From NCBI GenBank assembly GCA_013396635.1, contig WBMW01002336.1, forward strand, positions 326,939 through 390,938: a stretch of DNA of 64,000 nt, in the 5' to 3' direction. Each line of letters starts with the position of its first letter. Within the stretch, counting starts at the first letter, position 1. The position numbers were made by a program, and so were the translations under genes. A model generated the notes under the pieces. It saw nothing but the letters and a program-made list of their open reading frames with translations. It was not told the DNA's origin and did not search any database. This document shows, in pieces, positions 27,501-39,394 of this stretch. The DNA is from Penelope pileata (taxonomy: Eukaryota > Chordata > Aves > Galliformes > Cracidae).

Positions 27501-30500
27501 GGAGATCATGTTGGATCAAAGCAGAGCTGATGTATGTTTTCTTATCAAAGTGAGTGTGTGAGAGAGAAAAGGAGGCATGAGAATATGAAGTTCTGCATAG
27601 TTTTCATAGTTGCTGCTTGTTTTACGTCCATCCCGGGAACGAGCTGGAGAGGGTTTGTTTTCTGAACATTCCTCTGAGTTATGGGCTGCTCGTTTAAAAG
27701 GAAGAAGGTCAGAATAAATACATTTCTGGCAACATATCCACTCCACTAAATCATCTCTATGCTCATTACAAACAAGGACTAGTAAAATAGCACTTCTGTG
27801 ACAAACTGTAGATTGTGAGATAGCTTGTTAGCGATGAGGGCCAGAATTGTTGCACTCAGAAGCAGATGGATATGAGTGCAACAAGTGATAGTTCTTTGAG
27901 CACTGCAGAAGTGGGAAGGTAACAATCCTTCATTTGCATTTTTTTGTGAGATGTTTGTCTTATGGCTGATGTTCATTTTGAGTTTGGAATGTCGGCATGC
28001 CTTCCCAGTGTGAGTGCTTCCTGTGACTTTCTGATGAAACAGAAATTGCAGACTGGGTTTACAGTTCAACAGAGCACCTGTGCTTTAGCTGGTTGTTGTG
28101 GAATTAGTACTGTAGTTTAGCTGTACCATTTTATTGTTGGAAATTGAGTCCTTTCTACTTTACGATTATTTAATGACACTGCTGTTAACCTGTTGATCCA
28201 CCAAACTATACCACTTCTAGGAAAATCTGCAACTATCCTTTTGCATTTTCCAGGATTGCTTGCTAAGAAAGCTGTTGAAGCTGGTTTGACAGTGAAGCCT
28301 TACGTTAAAACTAGCCTGTCTCCAGGAAGTGGAGTTGTCACTTACTATCTGAGAGAGAGTGGAGTTATGAGTTATCTTTCTCAACTAGGGTAAGTGCACT
28401 TTTCTTACTGTTGTCCAGTGCTTGACTGTAAGCAGTGCCAAGTGTTGCAATAGAGCAGCTCTTTTTCTGCACAGCTTAAAAGATATGACACATGCCCTAC
28501 AATATGGTCCTGCATGAATTAATGCATTCCTGTTGTACTGGCTGACTTAGTGCCAACTGGGGAAAGAATTTGCTGTCTTCTATAGGTTTGTGAAGACTCG
28601 TGTTCCTAGGCAGGAAAATAGGCTTTTCTTCAAAAGTAATTGTTTTAAAATAGCAAAAGTGGCAATATATTACTGTTTGTCTTGCTAGATAACACATTTC
28701 TCAGCTCTCTGGTCTGTGTACATGGAGAGTCACTGCAGTTATTAAAGTTGAACATTCTTAAAAATGCTGTTTTCAGTAACGATTTATTAAAACAGTACAT
28801 CTTCTAAAAGTAAGCCTAACCAATTGCTGTGGAGTTAAACACCTTTCACCAAAATGGTTCTTTATTCACTGATGATTTTCATGCTCTGTCTAGGTTTGAT
28901 GTGGTGGGTTATGGCTGTATGACTTGTATTGGCAATAGTGGACCCCTGCCAGACTCTGTTGTTGAAGCCATTACACAGGTATGTATCAGGGAGATTTTCC
29001 TGTGCAGCTAGTTTAGGTAAGGTGTTCTCTATTGTATGCTGTACTTGAGCTAAACCTTGTCAACTATGTAAAAACAAATTCAGTTTATGTTCCATTTTCT
29101 GTGGGAGGTACTTTGGAATCATTTGGAAGGAGGCAGTTCTTTGGCTGTCCAGTCATTGATGATGCAACATGGGGCAACTCTGCAGACGCGCTGTGCCAGC
29201 TTCCTTTGTCTTGAACTCTTGCAGGGAGACCTCGTAGCAGTGGGTGTTCTGTCTGGCAATAGGAATTTTGAAGGCCGTGTGCATCCCAACACCCGTGCTA
29301 ACTACCTAGCCTCCCCACCACTAGTGATAGCCTATGCAATTGCAGGGACTGTCCGGATCGACTTTGAGAAAGAGCCTTTGGGTAAGACACTGTTGGGATG
29401 CTTCTTTTCATACCTTATAAATAGAACTAGTTGGAACTGAGCTCTTCAGAAATGTTTGTCCCAGGGATGTACTCCAAATGTGTGAGTACCTTTGGGATAC
29501 AAAGTGTACGATTGTTAAGCAGCACAGCAAAAATGAAATTTCTGTGTTGGAGGAATGGAAAAGCCAGGTCTGCCTGGTTTTCTCATTCCATTGGAGGCAT
29601 TTTGGTTATATCTGGGTAGTGGTTTTTCATGAGCAGCTTGACCTAGTAGTCAATTGTCTATTTTTTTGAATAGACAATTTGTCTAGACAACCCTTAAATA
29701 TACTTTCTAACCTAAATCATTCTAATATTCTGGAAGACCAATGGAAATTACAGAAGAAGGCACATGTACTGGCATCATCAAATACATAAGGCCACAATCT
29801 GTCAGGTCTATGTAGATGAAAAAGAGTGCTTTTCATGAGTTTTTGTTAAGTTAGAAGGAACGCAGAGCTGATGGGCAGAAGAAGATGATACACTTTTTCT
29901 TTCCTATTGGAACGTTTATACAGCAAACATAACAATACCAATTTCTACAGGAATAAATGCTTCAGGGAAGAAGATTTTCCTGAAAGACATCTGGCCAACA
30001 CGAAGTGAGATTCAGGCTGTTGAGCGTCAGTTTGTTATTCCTGGGATGTTCAAGGAGGTCTACCAAAAAATAGAGGTAAATTAATCCTCATGGAAGTAAT
30101 TTGATTGATGTTAGATAAGGTGATCTTGACAATGAAATGAACATTTTCCTTCTGTTGCTCTTGCTCTGATCATGACAAGTATTTGAGTGAGATTTTCGTA
30201 ATTTTTTTAAATGGCTTCTGGTTAGATAATTGTTTCTTTTGGCCAGTCATGTCATGTAAATTGCTATTTAATGATTTTTTAATTTAACATATAGATTATA
30301 GGCTTTGAGTAATCATTCTAGGCTGATATTGGAAAATGAGGTATTTCTGCCTCACAGATGTTTTTCCTCAGCTGACATAAAATTAATCTGCATTACTTGA
30401 TAGCATTCATGCCAGAGGAAAACTTGTACTTGACAGTGTCTTCCTGCAAGTCTTCCTTGGGTACTGAAACAAAACGTTCTTGACATTTACATGTTAGAAA

Positions 30501-33500
30501 AACTTCTTAAGATTACTGATAATAAAATTCATAGTTATAAAGTGTAACACAGTGAATTGTCAGAATATAATAGATAGCTATATAATAGACAGATAATATA
30601 ATAGATAATAGATAATATAATAGACAGATAATTGTCAGAAAACTGGATAAAGAGCTTTTCTTCTGTAATGAACGGAGGGTACTTGCTTTTCCTTACTTCT
30701 AATATTTAGAATCAGTAAAAACAAAACAAAAGAGAATATAGTGTCAAAAGAACTTCCCAAAGAGCCTGAAGAAAAATGTAAGGCTTTTGCTGAAGTAAAA
30801 TTTGTGGTTTTACTTGGATCTGGAGTGATTCTGTTGCTTCTGAAAACTTGGAGGTTTATGGGATGTTTCTGTTTTTCAGATGGTAAATGAATCTTGGAAT
30901 GCCTTAGATGCTCCCTCAGACAAGCTGTACACTTGGAATCCCAAGTCAACATACATCAAGTCTCCGCCTTTCTTTGATGGTTTGGTAAGTACATATTTCC
31001 CCTTTGAATCAAGCCAAACTGTGTAACCACCATGACTAATGCTAAAAATAAAGCAGAGGGACTTCAAGAGGCCTAGGAGCATCCATTATAGCCCGAGACT
31101 CCATTTCTGAGATGTTAACTTCGCACCCATCATATTCATTTGAATACAAAGGCGCAAGTAAATCTAAAAATGGCAAGGGTTCTCTGTCACTTCAAGATTT
31201 TTGAAAATTTGCCTTTCTTTTTAAGCCAGAATAGTTTTAAGTAGTAACAAAGCAAATGAAGGAAAAGGAAAGGAACCCACAGATCCTCTTGCCTGCATTT
31301 TGCACTAAATAATTCAGTGCTCAGATTGCAGTTTCAGCGCTGTTTATAAGAGAATGCAGACTTCAATGCATGCAGATATCCAGGAATCTTGGATTTTCTT
31401 CTGAGTCCATGCATATGCCATTGAAGCTCTCAGCTAATTTTTTTTGCCTCATCTGTTTTATACATACATGAGCTTGCTGACAGGCACTTAGGACATCATA
31501 TTTTATGTAAGAACATCTACATCTTTCATAACATGTTTTTTCTTTCTTCTAACTTGTATGAAAAGAGAGTCTCTGTTTTGCAAATTTCTTCTATATATCT
31601 TGTCCATTTGAGAAAAATAAAGGAATTGTGTGTCGTTTTAAAATGATTTTCTTTGTATTTGTGGTGCCTTAGACTTTGGCTCTTCAGACCCCCAAAACTA
31701 TAGAAGATGCTTATGTCCTGTTGAATTTTGGAGATTCTGTGACAACTGACCACATATCTCCAGCTGGGAATATAGCAAGGAATAGTCCTGCAGCCCGGTA
31801 TTTGACCAGCAGAGGGTAAGCAGCAGTTCCTAGTTCTTGCTAGAAATTGGAAAGAGGAAACAAGCCAGAATTACTACACCATGTTACGGGTGTCATATTG
31901 GCTGTCTGTTCATATACACTTGTGTGCCTTGGATGATGCCTGGAGAATACATAAAAGAAAAAAGGAAAGTGTTTCATTCTCTGCTGTTTCAGCAGTTGCC
32001 ACTGATTCGAAGAGTTTCTGTAGGGTATGCAGATCTATTGTACCTGAGAGCTGAAGGCATTTGTATGGAGAGGTGAAGATCATGCATTTCAGGCTAGTTT
32101 TTGTAGTAAGTCAATTCATAAATAAGGAAATGAGAATTTTTCTCTCCGTTGAAGCGAAATAGTCATAGTCCTTCGGGCCAAAAACTGATTCTATATTCAC
32201 TTCTAGCATGTGCAGCAATTTCACATAGCTTGGATATCTTGAGCTGCAGAAGTTTAGATTTCAGTGCAGCTACAATGACTGGCAGAGCTATTATGTTTAG
32301 ACTCCAAACTGTTGCAAACTGTCTTTTTGCTGTGGACAGCCTGTCAGTCTAGTGCTGTGCATTCAACTTAAGACAAAACCAGGGCTTCTGGAGTCTCCCT
32401 ATTTAGTCTTCACATGTAATATGATATGTTTAGTCTCAGGTTTAACACTTCTTCCAACTTCATTGGAGTTTTGAGGAACAGCACAGACATTTAGAAGTAA
32501 AGTAATTTCACTAGATCTAATAAATCTGGAGAGAAAATTGATTAGAACTATGTGGTCTACTGACAATTAACTGTTCTTGCTTCTTTGGTCCTCTACTATC
32601 AGTCACTTTGAAATCAAGGTGGCTCTCCACATGTTATAAAACAGATGTTGTACTTCATAGTTCCCTTTTGAATATAGCCCAAAATAAACAATTCAATTTT
32701 ATGTCACATTCTAGTGTTTTTTTTAATTATTTCTTTTCCTGGTTAGGCTAGAGTCTCCCCTCATTCCCATATCCCTATATCCAAACAAAATTTTTCTTCC
32801 TTAGTTCTAACTTCCAACAGAGCCTCTCTCTTTGCCTTTTAGATGTTCAGCACAGTGGTATCTCTACGTCTGTTCTAGATGCTATGGTAATATAAATGAC
32901 CACAGTGATTTTCAATAGCCAGCTATTAAGAGAGGATTGTCTTGCTTCTTCTGACCCAACATAGCTATAGCCTTGCATCACTGTCAGATGCTATTCTGTA
33001 GGGCAAAGGATGAGAATGCCATTAAATACCATTAAAGCTGCTTTCTGTGTCCAGGCTAGGTAGGCAGACTTCTATTCTTTTTTCTTTTTCTTAAAATAAC
33101 TGAAGTGTAGACGTATCAGATAACTGGATGCTACTGCCATGATGGGAACTATACATAGATTCCTAAGACACAGTAACTCATGACTGTGTTATTAACAAAC
33201 ACACTTTCTCATTTTTCTTTTCTGTCAATAGCTTGACTCCTCGAGAGTTCAATTCTTATGGCTCCCGCAGAGGGAATGATGCTGTCATGGCCAGAGGAAC
33301 ATTTGCAAACATTCGTCTGGTGAACAAATTTATTGATAAACAAGGACCTCAGACTATCCATTTCCCTTCAGGGGAAACAGTAAGTATACATGCTGCTTTA
33401 AAATGAGGCTCACTGGCCACAGGTTGGATTAGCACTGGCTTTTCTTCTTACAGCTTAAGTTATTTACTTCAGTGCCTTTTAAGTAAAGCTTACGAGGAGA

Positions 33501-36034
33501 CAGAAGATACATTGACTCAGGGCAGCAGATCACGCCTGCATAATGGGGTGCTCTCAGGCTTGTCAGTGGAGAGAAGAGCTGTTGTAGAAGAGAATGGAAA
33601 GATGGAAAGTGTGAGTTTGTGGTAGGAATGAGTTCAGGCTAGAAGTCACAAAGTGCTGTGTAAATTAATGTGCAGCTTGACATTAAATGTGGGTTTTGGC
33701 TCTTTCTGTGAGGCTCTTTTCCTTGTTTCCCCAGGATTGTATTTCCACCCAGAACAGTATGTAAAGTGTTTGATATTTTCATTCCAGCTGGACGTGTTTG
33801 ATGCTGCAGAAAGATATAAGCAGACTGGCCATCCTCTGATTGTGCTGGCTGGGAAGGAGTATGGTGCAGGAAGTTCGAGAGACTGGGCAGCCAAAGGGCC
33901 ATTCCTCTTGGTGAGTAACTACAGTAAACTAGGAGGAGGATAATACTTAGAAGTTCATTCATTTTTACGGGAAGAGTAGCTTACAACCATTATCCTGAGT
34001 AGCTTATTCTCAGTCTTGGTAACAAAAGCTATTCTGAAGTACAAGCTGGGTCCAAGAGCCACAGCAGTGTTGTAAATCTATTTAAATATTCTTAGAGCCC
34101 GTTCAGGCAGGAAAACTTGACTGGTCTTCCGCCAGCAATCTGTAAGGCTACACCAGAAATGCCAGTTTCTTTAATCTCGCATCACACGACCCAATAAACC
34201 TTGAATCCAGTTCAAGCTGCCTTTTTCAGCTTGCTTATCAGGGAAGATGTAAAGTGTAAGTAAAATATTAGTGAACTTGAAATTTAGCATTGTTTCATCA
34301 TGTGGGTTGTAGGAATACTTACCTGTATTATAATAGGATCATAGCAGAAATCTAGGTACAGTGGAATATCTGTTTTGTTCTTTGTCCTGTCCTGCATTAC
34401 TCAACAGCCTTTTCAAACTCTGATTCAAGTTTTCTTGATATGCAATTTTTGAATGCAATACTTGTGTGCATTATTAAACAAAACTTCAGGAGAGTTAGTG
34501 TTTAGGATTACATTTGTGTAAGTTTTTTTTAATTGTAGCGGTGAATTTTTGTCTATATTATATTAACATGTAACGTGTAGAGATCAATTACACTGTATCC
34601 TGGAATGTGTAGGGTAGGAGGACAACACTGAGTTAGCAAGAACTGCAAAAATGATTACTGGAACTTCGCATAAAACAGACAAAAGCACGTACACAGAAGT
34701 CTTGAAAAAGTGCATATAATCTTTTGACAATCTTGTCTTTTTAAGATGTTTAAAAGTTGACATATAGTCAAGTCATTCTGGACAGTCCACTCTCAGACAG
34801 ACCTGCTGGCTAGCAGTAGCTGGTAAATGAAAGGAAAGGGCCTCAGACATAACCAGTTTCCTTCCTGTGAGAACAGAAAGATTATCCTGAATATTTATTA
34901 ATATTTATGTAGATAAATGTACCCATTGTTTATTTCCCAGGGTGTCAAGGCTGTGCTTGCTGAAAGCTATGAAAGAATTCATCGGAGCAACCTAGTAGGG
35001 ATGGGAGTGATTCCTCTCCAGTATTTGCCTGGAGAGGATGCAAGGAGTTTAGGACTCACTGGAAGAGAGCGTTATACAATTGTAATTCCAGAAAAACTAA
35101 AACCGCAGATGAATGTCCAGATCAAGGTATGAAATGCCTACAGGCTGAATTTTCTACAGCACCATGATTTTGCTTGAATTAACTGTCTTTTCAGATAGTG
35201 TGTTTTCCAGTAGGCTTACTTTTCAGGGAGACAGAAGAATTGAGGGTAAGGGGATGAAAACAGTCATTCTGAAAGAGCTATGATGGGAGATAAAAGCAGC
35301 ATGCCCAAACTGTTTCATTCAGCACAAAGCAGTCCTGTGTTTTGGGGTAGCCTACAACACTTGTTTACCTATGCCTGATTATCTGTCCTCAAAAGGGGAA
35401 AATACAGATCGCTGTGAACTCGTCAGCTTATGTAAAAGTAACTGAGACAGTCTTCAGTGAAACAAATGTAGTTTTATTCACTTCCTGCTCTTATCTTTTT
35501 GCTTTTCTTTTTCCCATACTGAGCTCTAGAGAAAGCTCACAGAATTTGCAGGGTTGTTGTACCTAAGCCAGGAGAATGACTACACAGAAGAACATTAAAA
35601 ATTAGCATAACCACTTGATTGAGTGGTCAGCTTTCACGCTTCTTGGCTTATATCAACAGTAAGTCTGAAAGAGCCAGTAAATGCAATGAAAGGAGTCTCC
35701 ATGCTCTGCTTATTATTATTTGTTTCAAGCCAACTTTCTCTGAAGCAGCTGGCTGTGGTTTACTGTGGCACCTTGTCTTAAAAAAATACTGATATCCAGT
35801 TGCTATTCACTGTAGCTTTCTATCACAATTTCTTAGGATTGCAAAACTATCATAGTAGTCTGGATTTTACTACCATGTGGAAAGTTCTGCTGCTTGAATG
35901 ACTCTGTTTGACCTCAACAGCTGGATACTGGGAAAACCTTCCAGGCCATCATGAGGTTTGACACTGACGTGGAGCTCACTTACTTCCACAATGGCGGCAT
36001 TCTGAACTACATGATTCGTAAGATGGCATCCTAA
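9553..36034 (+). CDS. ACO1: ACO1, cytosolic aconitase / iron regulatory protein 1 (20 coding exons, 889 aa)
   Basis: With a 4Fe-4S cluster this cytosolic protein is an aconitase that converts citrate to isocitrate. Without the cluster it is IRP1, which binds iron-responsive elements in ferritin and transferrin-receptor mRNAs. The start codon opens MSNPFARIVEPLDP, a typical ACO1 N-terminus, and the last exon ends in NYMIRKMAS before TAA. The joined exons give exactly 889 codons, the human length. The cluster cysteines fall at 437 (ITSCTNTSNPS) and at 503 and 506 (YGCMTCIGNSG). Active-site stretches VGTDSHTTM, DHISPAGNI and AGSSRDWAAKGP are intact. No stop or frameshift was found, and all introns are GT-AG. 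The gene faces RIGI tail to tail. The non-coding first exon and promoter were not found. Identity is certain; exon edges were set by reading phases by eye. Confidence 0.98.
10075..10150. repeat. Short direct and inverted repeat cluster in ACO1 intron 2
   Basis: The motif ttacact/ttacaca is repeated several times, followed by the perfect palindrome gtgtacatgtacac. Flanking words cttaaaatg and atgcttc occur on both sides. No coding content. Confidence 0.6.
10836..12141 (+). mobile_element. Decayed mariner-family DNA transposon (Galluhop-like)
   Basis: The element lies in ACO1 intron 2. The left end begins near ggactgctccaaaagtaatg and the right end is its imperfect inverted match (catcactttcagagagacc), followed by TA, the mariner target dinucleotide. 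Plus-strand frames show mariner transposase remains: DKPCSGWPC, LTQEQKEHHMHVCQALFNQY, NETWCHHCEPES, RPHTSLETV and YSLDLVPSDFHLFGP. Two of the three catalytic aspartates look lost: NETW replaces the usual DETW, and the Asp before the ARPH-type motif is gone. Several frame breaks also occur, so it is inactive. Confidence 0.9.
12522..14034. other. ACO1 intron, no feature seen
   Basis: Intronic sequence between the exon ending at 12521 and an old CR1 copy. It holds T-rich tracts but no exon, RNA gene or clear repeat. Confidence 0.6.
14035..14395 (+). repeat. Old diverged CR1 fragment
   Basis: CR1 3'-region words are still readable: ggtttggagaagagaaggtg, aacatgaggaaataattcc, gagcattgggacagattgcc and gttggaccacatgatctcc, with a tail like atgattctgctat. 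It is far more diverged than the CR1 copies at 22752 or 51715. Confidence 0.8.
14840..14878. other. Poly-C run followed by an assembly gap of 16 Ns
   Basis: Twenty C residues (14840-14859), then att, then Ns at 14863-14878, then a T run. The gap is inside an ACO1 intron and does not touch an exon. The homopolymer probably caused the break, and the N length may not reflect true size. Confidence 0.95.
15413..17331. other. ACO1 intron, no feature seen
   Basis: AT-rich intronic sequence with no recognisable exon, RNA gene or CR1 copy. Open frames here (for example 15862-16110, -) have no domain and no splice context. Confidence 0.6.
17765..17860 (-). repeat. Short CR1 3'-end fragment
   Basis: It reads as a reverse-orientation CR1 tail: aggatcatataacagtttggg, then gatcttaaggatcacctag and cccccttgccgtgagcc. 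Only the last about 95 bases of the element are present. It is intronic. Confidence 0.78.
20497..20556. repeat. Tandem duplication, two 30-bp units
   Basis: Unit 1 (20497-20526) and unit 2 (20527-20556) both begin ttactgtgtga and end tagaagct, with three differences between them. It is intronic in ACO1. Confidence 0.9.
22752..23575 (-). repeat. CR1 LINE fragment, little diverged
   Basis: Reverse-orientation CR1 with a clean 3' end (aatcatagaatggttcaggt), a gaagggaccttagagatcat block and the ccatgggcaaggacacctcc block. Read on the minus strand it continues through CR1 ORF2 C-terminal remains (RRATKMIRGLEHLPYEDRL, LFSLEKAAGGP). Its 3' third is nearly identical to the CR1 copy at 51715-52038, so both look recent compared with other copies here. 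Confidence 0.95.
24170..24760. other. GC-rich block of unknown origin inside ACO1 intron
   Basis: About 590 bases are markedly richer in G and C than the AT-rich intron on both sides, with CTGC- and GGCAGG-rich words on the plus strand. The minus strand has an open frame of 178 codons (24184-24720), rich in Ala, Pro, Gln and Ser, and the plus strand has one of 157 codons. Neither shows a domain I recognise, and GC-rich DNA is naturally poor in stop codons. It could be an insertion such as a retrocopy or an unclassified repeat, or a regulatory island. No function is claimed. Confidence 0.55.
24761..28253. other. Remainder of the 6-kb ACO1 intron
   Basis: No exon, RNA gene or clear CR1 copy was recognised. 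A segment near 25505-25570 (aataaagctgtatttaaggg, then a C-rich stretch) vaguely resembles a retroviral LTR R/U5 region, but I could not find paired LTR ends. Confidence 0.5.
30560..30635. repeat. AT-rich short tandem repeat
   Basis: Repeated words ataatagacagataatata and aatagat occur in two to three imperfect copies. Intronic in ACO1, with no coding content. Confidence 0.75.
31816..33231. other. ACO1 intron, no feature seen
   Basis: Unique intronic sequence between two coding exons. No repeat or RNA gene was recognised. Confidence 0.6.
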
Positions 36035-37329
36035 TCAAAAAAACTGAGCAAAACCACCCAGTAAGGCCTGTTTCTGGTGAACACCAGACAAAACTACTCA
36101 GTAATCACAAATGTAGAAGAGTGAACCATAAAGTGAGCAGTGGTTTGGTTTTTTTTTGTTTGTTTTTCTTGTTTTTTAACACAAGCCTTTTGGAAGGCTT
36201 GCTTACAATGCTGAATGATTCTGTGCATCAGGAAACAGAGCACATTTGCCCAATTAAAGAAAAAAACTTTTTATTACTTTTGTATGGTAATAGAAAATGG
36301 TGGGTGGCTTGATTACCTTAGAATACAGTGCAAAAGTCATTAAAATACTGATGGCATCTGTGGAACTGTTGAAGATCATATGCTGATTCTATGTATTCGG
36401 TCCATTTACTTCAACTCTTCAGTTCTGTGCTTATATTAGTGGTTCAAAAACTAACTGACAGTATACAATTAATTTTTATTCCTTCCTGGTTATCTGCTAT
36501 TGACTTCCTTTCTTATTCAGTTGACCAGATTCTTAATCTAATACTGAAATTAATTATTTAGCTGTTTATTAATTTAAAAGAAAATGTGAACTCTGTTCCT
36601 TTTAAAATCTAAGCCTTTGTGGAAAGGTGGACCTATTGGGGATAATATTTCTCAAAGATAAAATTAAACTTATTTTCAAGGAGTTTGGTGTGTTGTTTCA
36701 TGTTATTCTCGGTACTAAGATACAGAACAAAGCTTCAACTTTGAATTCTTATTGTCCCTATAGGAGCAAGACCCTACCAATCATACCTTGTCATATTTTA
36801 ATTCTCACTTATTTCTTTGAATAATCTACATGAGACAGGATGACTGTGAATACTGTCCAGTATTGGCAGTCTGCTGCAACCCAGCTGAATACTGCTGATT
36901 TACTTCCCCTCTTGTGTGTCCTCAAAGAGATAATGTGCCACACTTTCAAGATCTGCATCAGCATGTTTATGGCAGTTAGCAACCACTGATTGGAGTAATA
37001 CAGTTGCTGAAGTCATATACCTATGCACAGTGATAACATATATCTTAATCAAAGATAAACAAGATTTATAGCACTAACTCTCATTCTGAACTGTATTTAG
37101 AGCAACTGCCAAAACAATTAACATCGTGGAGAAATTCCTTTAAAGTCATCTATTGTATTTTCAGTGCACGTAGCTCCAGCTTTATCTGGGGGAAAAAAAA
37201 ACAAAAACAAAAACAAACAGTGAAATCAGTCCTGTAAGAAATCAAGAGACTGGAGGAGGGGATAGAGATTACATGGTACCTGCAACAGCCTAGTGTTACT
37301 TAATTACAACAAACAGCACTGCTGAGGCC
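36035..37329 (+). other. ACO1: ACO1 3' UTR, extent uncertain
   Basis: This follows the TAA of ACO1. The first plausible poly(A) signal is ATTAAA at 36339-36344, giving a short 3' UTR of about 320 nt. No open frame or clear repeat is present before the CR1 copy at about 37330. A longer transcript could continue to the AATAAA at 38074-38079. Which end is used cannot be told from sequence alone. Confidence 0.6.
36339..36344 (+). terminator. Candidate ACO1 poly(A) signal, ATTAAA
   Basis: ATTAAA is the most common variant hexamer, and it lies about 300 nt after the ACO1 stop codon on the coding strand. Position and motif are seen; use is inferred. Confidence 0.45.
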
Positions 37330-37766
37330 ACCCCTGAGGTACTAGGTCCAGTTCTAGGCTCCCTAGTATAAGAGAGAGAAAGAGGCTAGAAGAGCTGGGC
37401 CTGTTTAGCCTAGAGAAGAGAAGGATTAGGCTGTCTCAGCTATTTCTGTGTACAACCAAAGGGAGGGTGTAAAGAAGATGGACACAGGCTCTTTTCAGTG
37501 GTGTGCAGCAACAGGACTGGAAGCTGTAGGCACAAACTAAAACACAGCAGGTTCCCTTTGAAAATCAGAAAACGCTTTCTCACTGAGGGTGACTGAGTAC
37601 AGTCACAGGTTGCCCTGCGTGGTTCTGGACTCTCCATTCTCAGTGGTACTCATATGGCCATGATACTGGGTGACTTGCTGTACGTGGTCCTCCTTGAGCA
37701 GAGGCATTAGATAAACTGACCTCCAGACATTCCTTCTAACCTCAGCCATTCTGTGATTCTGTGAAA
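37330..37766 (+). repeat. Old CR1 fragment between the two genes
   Basis: Plus-orientation CR1 words: aggtccagttctaggctccc, agagctgggcctgtttagcc, gagaagagaaggattaggctg and gaaaacgctttctcactga, with tail ttctgtgattctgtgaaa. It is diverged, 5'-truncated and inserted in the shared 3' region. Confidence 0.85.
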
Positions 37767-38073
37767 CAGTCTGAGAGCGGCCAATGTCATCATAATCTTG
37801 AGCATTATTTGGTAATAAATATGCAACTTCGGGTTCAATTCTAAAAGAAAATAACAATAATCAGATACTCAGAAAAGCCAGTCATTTTCAAAATCTTTGT
37901 TCCCAGTATTTTCAAAGGGAAGGAATTATCTAACTATAAATCATCTTTAATCATTTTTCCATGTTTCTTTTTGGAAGCATCTATATATGAACAAGAAGTT
38001 TCCAGGGTTAAAAATTAAGCCCAGAAGAAGCTCATTGTAGGATTGAGTTGCAGACATCCTGTACAGCTTTCAC

Positions 38074-38079
38074 AATAAA
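38074..38079 (+). terminator. Distal + strand poly(A) signal, AATAAA
   Basis: A canonical AATAAA on the ACO1 coding strand, about 2 kb past the ACO1 stop. It faces a minus-strand AATAAA at 38121-38126. It would end a long-3'-UTR form of ACO1; use is inferred. Confidence 0.45.
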
Positions 38080-38120
38080 GCACATGGACCAGAATAGAAC
38101 ACAAAACAGTGCTTTAAAAG

Positions 38121-38126
38121 TTTATT
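38121..38126 (-). terminator. Candidate RIGI poly(A) signal, AATAAA on the minus strand
   Basis: Plus-strand TTTATT at 38121-38126 reads AATAAA on the RIGI coding strand, about 1.27 kb past its stop codon. A second minus-strand AATAAA is at 38170-38175. Either could end a RIGI transcript. Confidence 0.5.
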
Positions 38127-39394
38127 GCTTTTAATGCCGGATCACAATATTTAAAAGACTCTGACTTAATTTATTGTTCAGGGTGCTTTTTCCTTCAGAA
38201 TTGACCTGTTTAAGATACATAACACTTGTATGTATATACATTACTGAACTATCGACTGTGAAAAATAATTTATATGCCATCTTGATTCCAGAAACATTTA
38301 AGATTAAGTGCTTTGAGGGTACATAGAATCAGTGAGTGCTTTAAAGTGTACAGGTTTAACATCATTTTTCATACTTGTCTCTGTAGCAACTTTTTTTCTT
38401 AGAGAAGCCTGGGATATAGTGGGGAGAGAAGGGATTTAAACACACTGATGTTTAGACTCAAATCTGATTCTACATCAGCTCTGACAGAGGACCCACAGAA
38501 TTAGTATCAACATCTTGAGAGATGTCAAATATGAATCCATGAGGACAACAGGCGGAATGCTAATCATCTAAATTAAGCCTTCACGCATCGTACAAGGTAC
38601 TGCCTTGTCTCTCTTGGGGCTAGTTAAGGTAAGCAGCACATAGGATGGTATCCCATTTTGCAGCTTCAGCAATAGCAGATTGACAGACGTGTAATGATGC
38701 TATCACTGTAATACAGAAGATGCCTTCTCCAAGCAGGACCTGCAAAATCCTACTGCTTTTTTCTTTCAGACTACTGCAGAAACATTCTTTCTTAAAGGCT
38801 GAGTTAAAAGATGTGATGTCTTTCTTACGTAATTTACTGGACATTTCCCTCTTAAGAGTCTGTACCACAATGTCTACATCATTAAAAGGATTTCAGAAAT
38901 AGTTGAAAGGTTCTAAATCTTCTAAAAATCTTTAGAATTAGCTAAAGTAGCGCCTAAGTATCAATACACATAGGCTGTATTATCTGCATGGAGTTACAAT
39001 GCGAACAGAAGATAATCAGTAATAAAGAAGATTCTGATTCTCACAGAATTACTCAAAGTTTTGGCCTTTCACCTAGTATAGCAGGTTTAGTTAGTCATTC
39101 AACTCGATTTCATTGGGTATTTTTCAGTCCCTAAGTAGCTCCAAGGAACTAACTCGTAACAAGGATACTTAGGCACCTGTTTGTCCACACTAGCATTAAA
39201 AGTTCTAATAATCTTCCATAAGATAAATTATGTTATTGTGGCCATACTAGCCTTATCTAATCTAGCCAGATGCTGATGAGGGCATAGCGTATCACACAGA
39301 ATAAAGAAGAAGTCTTTTTTGTGCATAAAAATAGGAGCTCATCTACTTTTTCAGGTTATTGAAGGAGGGTTACACATGCACTAAAATACTGGGT
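38127..39394 (-). other. RIGI: Probable RIGI 3' UTR
   Basis: The region lies between the RIGI stop codon and the minus-strand AATAAA signals at 38121-38175. It is AT-rich with no conserved open frame; the minus frame at 38620-38868 has no recognised domain. No repeat was recognised. Confidence 0.55.

Larger units (their letters stand above)
9529..36034 (+). other. ACO1: ACO1 coding exon map
   Basis: Exons read from splice sites and phase (numbered from 2, assuming one upstream non-coding exon): 9529-9649 (ATG at 9553, so 24 nt of 5' UTR are in this exon), 12353-12521, 15275-15412, 17332-17401, 17510-17693, 18337-18476, 19420-19591, 20022-20122, 21207-21323, 22076-22235, 28254-28389, 28894-28978, 29225-29381, 29951-30075, 30880-30984, 31673-31815, 33232-33379, 33788-33910, 34941-35126, 35921-36034 (TAA at 36032-36034). 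Coding lengths sum to 2670. The longest intron, between 22235 and 28254, is 6 kb and holds a CR1 copy and the GC-rich block. The donor after 20122 (gttaga) is the least canonical. Confidence 0.93.
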
